A stretch of 25,659 bases of DNA from IMG/VR virus record IMGVR_UViG_3300017991_000373, positions 1-25,659 of that record, one strand, 5' to 3'. The notes under the pieces are model-generated. The model was not told the DNA's origin, searched no databases, and saw only the letters and a program-made list of their open reading frames with translations. The position numbers and the translations under genes are program-made. Positions 19,022 to 25,659 of the stretch are shown here, in pieces (the first letter of the stretch is position 1; each line of letters begins with the position of its first letter). Origin of the DNA: a virus.

Positions 19022-19754
19022 ACTATCAAACTTTCCGCCAGTATTTGTAGTGAGTGTTCAAAGCTCAGTTGATAGAAGGAGATATGTAAATCAAGAGTTT
19101 GTCAAGCATGGAATTGATAATGTCTATTATTCTATTTTTGATTTATGGGAAGAAGATAAATATATAGTCAGTGGTAGAAATTTATCTCAGTTGCATATAG
19201 GCAGTTATGGTCCAGTTACTTCTCATCTTTTAACAAACAAATACTGGACTCAAAACACCGATTATGAATATGTTATCGTTGCTGAAGATGACATATCTTT
19301 TGATTTTGTAAAATACTGGAATTTTACATGGAGAGATTTTTTAAACGCTCTTCCTGAGGATTGGGAGCTTGTTCAATTAAGTACCATGAGGGAATTTCCA
19401 GAAGAAATAGGAATAAATTTTCGGGAAAGACACAATGCAGATTTAGGTTGTCAAATTTATCTAGTAAAAAGAAATTATGCAGAAAATGTAGTTTCTAGAT
19501 ATTGTACAGAAAATGGTTTTCATCTAGAAATACCTATCTGTGATGTTTTATACAAAGAAAATGAGATTTGGAAACAATGTGATTTAATTCCTATTGTTGA
19601 AAATATTATCTATGAAGCAATAGGAAAAACTTATTGTATGCCTCTTTTTTATGAAAAGCTTAAATTTGATACATTATCAATCGGTAATAATACTAAAGAA
19701 AGTTGGAGAGACAGTTGTTATCAGCATCTTTTGTCAAAATGGCAAAAAATATAG
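19002..19754 (+). CDS. Glycosyltransferase, GT25-like
   Basis: The 250-aa protein shows the pattern of LPS-type family 25 glycosyltransferases. An N-terminal strand plus basic segment (FVVSVQSSVDRRRYVNQEF) is followed by GSYGPVTSHLL (68-78), matching the G-x-x-GC/S-x-x-SH region. The acidic motif VIVAEDDISF (91-100) can bind metal and nucleotide sugar. Then come an ALPEDWELVQLS strand and LGCQIYLVKRNYA. Length is normal for the family. It overlaps the FkbM gene by 20 nt, so the sugar genes are cotranscribed. It probably adds sugars to fibres, capsid or host surface glycans; the target is unknown. Confidence 0.75.
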   Translation: MTELQYKLSNFPPVFVVSVQSSVDRRRYVNQEFVKHGIDNVYYSIFDLWEEDKYIVSGRNLSQLHIGSYGPVTSHLLTNKYWTQNTDYEYVIVAEDDISFDFVKYWNFTWRDFLNALPEDWELVQLSTMREFPEEIGINFRERHNADLGCQIYLVKRNYAENVVSRYCTENGFHLEIPICDVLYKENEIWKQCDLIPIVENIIYEAIGKTYCMPLFYEKLKFDTLSIGNNTKESWRDSCYQHLLSKWQKI

Positions 19755-19770
19755 CCCAAAAAACTATTCA

Positions 19771-19780
19771 GGTGTAATTA
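19771..19780 (+). promoter_or_regulatory. Candidate late promoter motif (GGTGTAATTA)
   Basis: Begins 63 nt before the ATG at 19834. The surrounding GGTGT-n11-ACACC (19771-19791) also forms an inverted repeat, which the other copies lack. Confidence 0.4.
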
Positions 19781-19833
19781 ATACTAACACCGTCCTTGCT
19801 AGGCAAAACAACATTTAGGAGTAAATAAAAGTT

Positions 19834-21066
19834 ATGGCAGATATCATTATAACACCGGGAAGTGGGTCACTGGTTTTTTACAGTGGCGTAGACGGAGTAG
19901 GTGAATTAGGTAAATTCCAAACTTCTGGTAGTGGCGTGAGCTATGTCTCTACTTCTGGTGAATTAGTTGTAGATGATCTATCTATTAGTTCTACGCTTAA
20001 AGTTCCTGGCTTGCCTGAAAATGCAGATATTGTTGGAACAGATAAAGTTCTCGTAGAACAAAGCGGACAAGTTATCAAAACAGATGTTAGCAACCTTATT
20101 TCAGACGCAGGAAGCATAACTGGTGTCGCTCCTAATGAAGCTGTTTATATTTCTGGGGGTTTATTAGGTACTATTTATAACACAACCATTGGAGATAGTG
20201 TTGAGTCGGTAGAGGTCGGAGGTGCAGATCCAACCCCAGCCTCAGAATGGAAAACAAAAAGTGTAGTAGAAGTATTAGATACAATCTTGTTCCCAACTAT
20301 TGATGCTTCAATTGCTTCAAATAGATCTGTAACTCTCGGTGTTTCTGGTGGTGGAGGAACATTAGAGGTAGGAAGCACTACAGCTAGATCATTAACAGCT
20401 ACATTTAACCAAGGAAGCATTACAAACGGAGATGGAACATCAGGTCCTTCCCTTGTTGGTGCAGCAACTCAATATACATTTACTGGCACAGGAATTTCTT
20501 CTACTTCTCAAGCTGGGAATGTTCTTAGCTTAGGAACACCAGCTATTGTTTTCGGATCAAATAATTGGGCCGTTACAGTAGACTATGGCGCTGGAACTGG
20601 AGCCTATTATGATAACAAAGGAAATGTTGGAACAAATCTAGATGGATCAAGAGTTTCTGGCAGCGTTAGCGACACCACTAGTTCTCCAACAATAAATGGT
20701 ATATATCCATACTTCTGGGGACTAGCAGACTCCCAACTATCCGCTGCTCAAATTATTGCAGAAATTGAAGCAGGAAATGCGAATAAAGTTGTCTCTTCTG
20801 CTTCAGGAACAATTTCTATCCAGTGGAACGCAAGTAGTAAATATCTATGGTTTGCTCATGACTCAACATACACAACCAAAACTGTATGGTATGTTACAGC
20901 TCTAAATAATGGTAGTATTGGAGGCGGGTCAAATCTATTCGGTTCTACTGTTACTGGAGACGTTGATAGTCCAGACTCATTATGGTCAGCTAGAAACTTC
21001 AAAACTTACATTACTAATTACGCTACAAGTACCGGTTCTGACACTATGGAATTAAGGAACTCATAA
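19834..21066 (+). CDS. Phage structural (tail/baseplate-type) protein, 410 aa
   Basis: The protein begins MADIIITPGSGSLVFYSGVD. It is Gly/Ser/Thr-rich and beta-predicted throughout, with a repeated Gly-Val pattern (DVSNLISDAGSITGVAPNEA), an Ig-like stretch (about 165-290) and a C-terminal domain containing YLWFAHDSTYTTKTVWYVTA and DSLWSARNFKTYITNYATST. No enzyme motif is seen. It belongs with fibre-associated structural proteins common in environmental phages, and its start lies 12 nt after AGGAG. It is followed after 2 nt by the collagen-like fibre gene, so they may form one fibre or its attachment site. The exact virion position is unknown. Confidence 0.65.
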   Translation: MADIIITPGSGSLVFYSGVDGVGELGKFQTSGSGVSYVSTSGELVVDDLSISSTLKVPGLPENADIVGTDKVLVEQSGQVIKTDVSNLISDAGSITGVAPNEAVYISGGLLGTIYNTTIGDSVESVEVGGADPTPASEWKTKSVVEVLDTILFPTIDASIASNRSVTLGVSGGGGTLEVGSTTARSLTATFNQGSITNGDGTSGPSLVGAATQYTFTGTGISSTSQAGNVLSLGTPAIVFGSNNWAVTVDYGAGTGAYYDNKGNVGTNLDGSRVSGSVSDTTSSPTINGIYPYFWGLADSQLSAAQIIAEIEAGNANKVVSSASGTISIQWNASSKYLWFAHDSTYTTKTVWYVTALNNGSIGGGSNLFGSTVTGDVDSPDSLWSARNFKTYITNYATSTGSDTMELRNS

Positions 21067-21068
21067 AC

Positions 21069-23648
21069 ATGGCAATAAATCTCAATGATAATATTCTTGT
21101 AAATGCTCCGAAGCCTAGCGACGATAGATATGGTCCATGGCCAAGTATATCTGGAGCTAATTCTAGTGTTATAGAAGCTAACAGATATGTTGGTTTAACA
21201 GTAGGAGTTACCGGAGTAAGTGGGGTAGCAGAATACTGGTATGCTAGTGGAATTCAAGATTCAGACTTAGTGCTCAAAATAGTAGAAGGTAGCACAGGTC
21301 TTCAAGGTGTTCAGGGTATTCAAGGTATACAAGGTATACAAGGCACTCAAGGCATCCAGGGTATTCAAGGCGTTCAAGGACTGCAAGGTACTCAGGGCGT
21401 TCAAGGCATACAGGGAGTTCAAGGACTACAAGGTACTCAGGGCGTTCAAGGCGTGCAGGGAGTTCAAGGACTACAAGGCACTCAGGGCGTTCAAGGCGTG
21501 CAGGGAGTTCAAGGACTACAAGGCACTCAGGGCGTTCAAGGCGTGCAGGGAGTTCAAGGATTACAAGGAACTCAGGGTGTTCAAGGTGTACAAGGCACTC
21601 AGGGTGATAGATATGCTACAACGAGTTCTACTAGCTTAACAATTGGAACTGGTTCAAAAACTTTTACAGTAGACACAGGTCTACAGTGGAGCGTTGGACA
21701 AGAAGCCGTTATAACAGCCGACGCTAGTAATTTTATGTCAGGTACAGTTACTGCTTATAATGTCGGTACTGGCTCTATGACTGTAGATGTTGATAACGCT
21801 ACTGGCTCAGGTACTTTTTCTGCTTGGGACGTAAATCTTGGCGGCGCTCCTGGTCCTGCTGGAGCCCAAGGTGTACAGGGCATTCAAGGTATCCAAGGGT
21901 CCCAGGGTGTTCAAGGTGTTCAGGGCACTCAAGGACTACAAGGTATTCAGGGTACACAAGGTGTCCAGGGTATCCAAGGTATTCAAGGTGTTCAAGGCAT
22001 CCAAGGCATTCAAGGTGTTCAAGGCATCCAAGGAACTCAGGGTATTCAAGGTGTACAGGGTACTCAAGGATTACAGGGTGTCCAAGGTATCCAAGGGACT
22101 CAAGGTACTCAAGGTATACAAGGTGTTCAAGGTGGATATGATTCCTTAACAACAGAGTTAACGGCAAATTCAGGTGTTGGTCTTATTTATAACAGTGGTA
22201 ATGATACCGCAACTTTATTTATAGAACCAACAGGTATTACAATAACCACCGACCCAGTAGATTATCTAATAGCTGATTTAAGCGGCGATCCTGTAAGAAT
22301 TACTGTAGAAAATGCAGCCTTACAAGGAGTTCAAGGTTTACAGGGAATCCAGGGTATTCAAGGTACTCAAGGCGTTCAAGGAATACAAGGTGTTCAAGGG
22401 TTACAAGGCACCCAAGGTGTTCAAGGTGTCCAAGGCGTTCAAGGACTACAAGGTACTCAGGGTGTCCAGGGCGTACAAGGAGTTCAAGGGCTGCAAGGCA
22501 CTCAGGGTGTTCAAGGCGTACAGGGTGTTCAAGGATTACAAGGCACTCAGGGTGTTCAAGGCGTACAAGGCGTACAAGGCGTACAAGGAACACAGGGTGT
22601 TCAAGGTGTACAGGGTATCCAAGGATTACAAGGCACTCAGGGAGTACAGGGCGTTCAGGGTGTCCAAGGTTTACAAGGAACCCAAGGTGTTCAAGGTGTA
22701 CAGGGGGTTCAAGGCTTACAAGGCACTCAGGGTGTACAGGGCGTACAGGGTGTCCAAGGTTTACAGGGAACTCAAGGCGTTCAAGGTGTACAGGGTACCC
22801 AAGGATTACAAGGCACTCAGGGCGTTCAGGGTGTCCAAGGTATTCAAGGAGTACAAGGAATACAAGGCACTCAGGGAGTTCAAGGTGTCCAGGGAGTTCA
22901 AGGCTTACAAGGCACTCAGGGTGTACAAGGTGTACAAGGAGTACAAGGCCTTCAGGGTACTCAAGGCGTTCAAGGTGTACAGGGTACTCAAGGATTACAA
23001 GGCACTCAGGGTGTTCAAGGTGTTCAAGGTGTTCAAGGTGTTCAAGGCACCCAAGGAATTCAAGGCGTTCAAGGCACTCAAGGACTGCAAGGTACTCAGG
23101 GTGTTCAAGGTGTCCAAGGAATCCAAGGCACTCAAGGTGTTCAAGGCGTTCAAGGTGTAGAAGGTCCAGTAGCAGGATCTGCGAATCAAGTTATTTATAA
23201 AGACGGAGCAAATGACGCAACAGGCAGTTCTAACTTTACATTTAATGAATCAACTAATGAGCTTACATTATTAGGAACTCTTTCAGCAACAACTAAAAGC
23301 TTCTTGATTAAACATCCTAGTAAAGACAAAGAAGGAATGCTTTTAAGATATAGTAGTCTAGAGTCTCCTTTTCATGGAGTTAGACTATCTGGAAAAGGCA
23401 AACTGGAAAATGGCAAATGTGTTGTTTCTTTACCAGAATATCTAAAAGATTTGGTACTAAATGCAGATGATGATAATCTAAGTGTGCAATTGACTAGCTA
23501 TAGGGATAATTGTAGTTTATTTGTTGAAAGTATAAATGTTTCAGAAAATAATTTTGTAGTATCTTGTGATCACAAAAATTTTCATGAATTTTTCTGGACT
23601 TTTACAGCTACAAGATCGGATGTTGAGCCTTTAGTAGTGGAATTTTAG
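21069..23648 (+). CDS. Collagen-like tail fibre with G-x-Q repeats, 859 aa
   Basis: The order is an N-terminal attachment domain (residues 1-76, [20 protein letters not shown]); G-x-Q block 1 (77-179); a globular insert (180-258, YATTSSTSLTIGTGSKTF to WDVNLGG); G-x-Q block 2 (about 259-355); a second insert ([20 protein letters not shown] to VRITVENAAL); a long block 3 (about 418-698); and the C-terminal cap (KSFLIKHPSKD to TRSDVEPLVVEF), shared with the protein at 15169. Each triplet is Gly-(Val/Thr/Leu/Ile)-Gln with almost no Pro, unlike animal collagen. A triple-helical shaft is likely by family analogy. The gene at 23728 is a close paralogue. Confidence 0.85.
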   Translation: MAINLNDNILVNAPKPSDDRYGPWPSISGANSSVIEANRYVGLTVGVTGVSGVAEYWYASGIQDSDLVLKIVEGSTGLQGVQGIQGIQGIQGTQGIQGIQGVQGLQGTQGVQGIQGVQGLQGTQGVQGVQGVQGLQGTQGVQGVQGVQGLQGTQGVQGVQGVQGLQGTQGVQGVQGTQGDRYATTSSTSLTIGTGSKTFTVDTGLQWSVGQEAVITADASNFMSGTVTAYNVGTGSMTVDVDNATGSGTFSAWDVNLGGAPGPAGAQGVQGIQGIQGSQGVQGVQGTQGLQGIQGTQGVQGIQGIQGVQGIQGIQGVQGIQGTQGIQGVQGTQGLQGVQGIQGTQGTQGIQGVQGGYDSLTTELTANSGVGLIYNSGNDTATLFIEPTGITITTDPVDYLIADLSGDPVRITVENAALQGVQGLQGIQGIQGTQGVQGIQGVQGLQGTQGVQGVQGVQGLQGTQGVQGVQGVQGLQGTQGVQGVQGVQGLQGTQGVQGVQGVQGVQGTQGVQGVQGIQGLQGTQGVQGVQGVQGLQGTQGVQGVQGVQGLQGTQGVQGVQGVQGLQGTQGVQGVQGTQGLQGTQGVQGVQGIQGVQGIQGTQGVQGVQGVQGLQGTQGVQGVQGVQGLQGTQGVQGVQGTQGLQGTQGVQGVQGVQGVQGTQGIQGVQGTQGLQGTQGVQGVQGIQGTQGVQGVQGVEGPVAGSANQVIYKDGANDATGSSNFTFNESTNELTLLGTLSATTKSFLIKHPSKDKEGMLLRYSSLESPFHGVRLSGKGKLENGKCVVSLPEYLKDLVLNADDDNLSVQLTSYRDNCSLFVESINVSENNFVVSCDHKNFHEFFWTFTATRSDVEPLVVEF
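21297..23160 (+). repeat. Tandem G-x-Q coding repeats in three blocks
   Basis: The blocks 21297-21605, about 21842-22133 and about 22323-23160 are built from 9-bp triplet units. In much of blocks 1 and 3 these group into a 45-bp higher-order unit encoding [15 protein letters not shown]. Adjacent 45-bp copies near 21425-21560 are nearly identical at the DNA level, implying recent expansion. Other units differ mainly by synonymous changes (CAA/CAG, GGC/GGT). Confidence 0.9.
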
Positions 23649-23675
23649 TAAATTAAAAGTTTGTTAAAAGCTTTT

Positions 23676-23685
23676 AGTGTACTAT
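23676..23685 (+). promoter_or_regulatory. Candidate late promoter motif (AGTGTACTAT)
   Basis: Begins 52 nt before the ATG at 23728 in the gap after the first collagen-like gene. It runs into ACTATAATG, so a TATAAT-type -10 is also present, but no -35 is obvious. Confidence 0.35.
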
Positions 23686-23727
23686 AATGTAACTAGGCAA
23701 CAATACTATCAAGGGTAATTAATAGCT

Positions 23728-25659
23728 ATGGCAATTAATCTAAACGACAATATACTTATCAATGCTCCTAAGCCTTCAGATGATAGATACGGACCTTGGA
23801 GCAGTGTTTCTGACGCCAATACAAATGTGATACCTGCTAATAGATATCTGGGATTAACTGTTGGTATTTCTGGTGCATCTGGAGTTTTAGACTATTGGTA
23901 TGCTAGTGGAATATCCGATGGCGACTTAGTAGAAAAAGCAGCCTCTTTACAGGGCGTACAAGGAGTTCAAGGTCTACAAGGTACTCAAGGTGTGCAAGGC
24001 ATTCAGGGTGTTCAAGGTTTACAGGGGACTCAAGGCGTTCAGGGCGTCCAGGGAGTTCAAGGCTTACAAGGAACTCAGGGCGTTCAAGGTGTACAGGGAG
24101 TTCAAGGCTTACAAGGTACTCAGGGTGTGCAAGGCGTACAGGGAGTCCAAGGCTTACAAGGTACTCAGGGTGTGCAAGGTGTACAGGGAGTCCAAGGTCT
24201 ACAAGGCGTTCAAGGCGTTCAAGGTATTCAGGGTATTCAGGGTATTCAGGGTGTTCAAGGCTTACAAGGTACTCAGGGAGTACAGGGCGTTCAGGGTGTT
24301 CAAGGCTTACAGGGCACTCAAGGTGTTCAAGGTGTTCAAGGTTTACAAGGTACTCAAGGTGTACAAGGAGTTCAGGGGATCAAGGGCCAGTCAGCTCTAT
24401 ATGCAACAACTAGTAGCGATACATTAGACCTAGATAGCGACGTTGGGAACACAGTAAATATTACAGTAGGAACGGGCTTATCTTATGGTGTGTCTGATAA
24501 CGTTATAATAGCGTACAATGAAACAAATTACTTTACAGGTGTTGTTCAAAGCTATAATGCATTAACTGGAGGGATGTCTGTCCAGCTTACTTTTTCTACA
24601 AGAGATACAGAAACAACGTCTTATTCTAGCTGGAACGTTAATCTAAGCGGCTCACAGGGTGTTCAGGGTGTTCAGGGTATTCAAGGATTACAAGGCGTTC
24701 AAGGCGTACAGGGAATACAAGGTACTCAGGGCGTACAAGGAGTTCAGGGGCTTCAAGGTTTACAAGGCGTCCAAGGCATCCAAGGCATCCAAGGCATCCA
24801 AGGTATACAGGGAACTCAGGGAACTCAGGGGATACAAGGTGTCCAGGGCGGTTATGATTCCTTAACAACACAGATTACCACAAATTCAGGAGTTGGATTA
24901 GATTATAATAGTGGCGCAGATATTTTGAATTTCTATTTAGAGCCATCAGGAATACCCACGTCCGCATCAGCTAATTCTACTGACTATTTAATTGTTGATT
25001 CAAGTAGCGGTACTGTTAGAGTTACAATAGAAGATGCGGCTTTGCAAGGAGTTCAGGGGGTTCAAGGCTTACAGGGCACTCAAGGCGTTCAGGGCGTTCA
25101 GGGCGTTCAAGGCTTACAAGGTACTCAAGGCGTTCAGGGAGTACAGGGAGTACAGGGTGTACAAGGCTTACAAGGTACTCAAGGCGTTCAAGGCGTTCAG
25201 GGTGTTCAAGGCTTACAGGGTACTCAAGGCGTTCAGGGCGTTCAGGGTGTTCAAGGCTTGCAGGGCACTCAAGGTGTTCAGGGCGTTCAAGGCCTACAAG
25301 GTACCCAGGGAGCACAGGGCGTACAAGGATTGCAGGGCACTCAAGGCGTTCAAGGAGTTCAAGGTTTACAAGGTACTCAGGGAGTTCAGGGCGTTCAGGG
25401 CGTTCAAGGCTTACAAGGTACTCAGGGAGTTCAGGGCGTTCAAGGCTTACAAGGTACTCAAGGCGTTCAGGGAGTACAGGGTGTACAAGGCTTACAAGGT
25501 ACTCAAGGCGTTCAGGGTGTTCAGGGTGTTCAAGGCTTACAGGGTACTCAAGGCGTTCAGGGCGTTCAGGGCGTTCAAGGCTTACAGGGCACTCAAGGCG
25601 TTCAGGGTGTACAGGGAGTCCAAGGTCTACAAGGCACTCAAGGCGTTCAAGGAGTACAG
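23728..25659 (+). CDS. Second collagen-like tail fibre, 3' end outside window
   Basis: The frame is open for 644 codons to the right edge. It starts [20 protein letters not shown], nearly the same as the gene at 21069. The domain order repeats: attachment domain, G-x-Q block 1 (about 23948-24387), insert 1 ([18 protein letters not shown] to WNVNLSG), block 2 (about 24656-24850), insert 2 ([20 protein letters not shown] to [10 protein letters not shown]), then block 3 to the edge. The inserts diverge more than the ends from those of the first fibre. The C-terminus is not seen, so it is unknown whether it ends in the same cap. The ATG lies about 12 nt after AAGGG. Confidence 0.85.
   Translation, partial: MAINLNDNILINAPKPSDDRYGPWSSVSDANTNVIPANRYLGLTVGISGASGVLDYWYASGISDGDLVEKAASLQGVQGVQGLQGTQGVQGIQGVQGLQGTQGVQGVQGVQGLQGTQGVQGVQGVQGLQGTQGVQGVQGVQGLQGTQGVQGVQGVQGLQGVQGVQGIQGIQGIQGVQGLQGTQGVQGVQGVQGLQGTQGVQGVQGLQGTQGVQGVQGIKGQSALYATTSSDTLDLDSDVGNTVNITVGTGLSYGVSDNVIIAYNETNYFTGVVQSYNALTGGMSVQLTFSTRDTETTSYSSWNVNLSGSQGVQGVQGIQGLQGVQGVQGIQGTQGVQGVQGLQGLQGVQGIQGIQGIQGIQGTQGTQGIQGVQGGYDSLTTQITTNSGVGLDYNSGADILNFYLEPSGIPTSASANSTDYLIVDSSSGTVRVTIEDAALQGVQGVQGLQGTQGVQGVQGVQGLQGTQGVQGVQGVQGVQGLQGTQGVQGVQGVQGLQGTQGVQGVQGVQGLQGTQGVQGVQGLQGTQGAQGVQGLQGTQGVQGVQGLQGTQGVQGVQGVQGLQGTQGVQGVQGLQGTQGVQGVQGVQGLQGTQGVQGVQGVQGLQGTQGVQGVQGVQGLQGTQGVQGVQGVQGLQGTQGVQGVQ
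23948..25659 (+). repeat. Tandem G-x-Q coding repeats of the second fibre
   Basis: Three blocks of 9-bp units with the same 45-bp higher-order pattern ([15 protein letters not shown]), separated by two globular inserts. Block 3 continues past the window edge, so its length and any collapse in assembly cannot be judged here. Confidence 0.85.

Noticed and set aside
22312-23160. Long open frames in other frames of the collagen-like repeats, on both strands
   Set aside because: The 9-bp periodicity removes stops in all frames. The products are Lys/Phe/Val or Leu/Glu/His monotones with no start signals.
1-25659. tRNA or other structured RNA genes
   Set aside because: I found no cloverleaf with a TTCRA-type T-loop and matching acceptor arms on either strand. 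This was by eye; a covariance-model scan would be decisive.

Overview
The window is part of the genome of a tailed double-stranded DNA bacteriophage with an HK97-type capsid, probably a large environmental (marine or freshwater) myovirus or siphovirus. No host gene is seen. The evidence is an uninterrupted late block: a sigma-like factor, small terminase candidate, HNH and ERCC4 nucleases, large terminase, portal, prohead protease with fused scaffold, decoration protein, major capsid protein, then fibre genes. I cannot name the host. Promoters and Shine-Dalgarno (SD) sites are ordinary bacterial types.

Left arm, 1-4941, minus strand. About fourteen very small genes, most unknown, lie in an array of near-autonomous transcription units. 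Ten have their own sigma70-type promoter (TTGACN, 16-18 bp, TATACT or TAGAAT), often with an A-tract upstream and a conserved leader. Six gaps hold copies of a complex repeat: sequences on the opposite strand that match the sigma54 -24/-12 consensus (TGGCAC-N5-TTGCT), a 38-bp interrupted dyad, and two or three GC-rich hairpins. On the gene-sense strand the second hairpin usually carries a UNCG tetraloop. A GAAC-N4-GTTY palindrome lies at or just after many stop codons. Two paralogous families occur: CPxCxxHC mini zinc ribbons at 2000, 2851 and 3496, and a 'GAEL' family at 1335, 4356 and more distantly 3218. This early/accessory region looks built by repeated cassette duplication and shuffling, and is the most unusual part of the window.

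Control region, about 4942-5478. This divergent gap separates leftward small genes from the rightward late block. It holds inverted repeats, three copies of TTGCAATCGTGTTGCAA at 34-36 bp spacing, and a near-consensus rightward promoter (5415-5443) whose -10 box is overlapped by a palindrome, TGATAA-ACA-TTATCA, with a second copy 82 bp upstream.

Late block, 5479-25659, plus strand, AT-rich, with mostly overlapping genes. Packaging and head genes run to 15034 and end at an intrinsic terminator (15065-15097). Next come a fibre gene, three sugar-related genes (beta-propeller, TPR plus two FkbM methyltransferase domains, GT25-like glycosyltransferase), a structural protein and two paralogous collagen-like fibres built of G-x-Q triplets, the second cut by the right edge. 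A motif RGTGTAnT recurs 52-63 nt before the start codon at four internal late gaps and is a candidate late promoter for the sigma-like protein at 5585.
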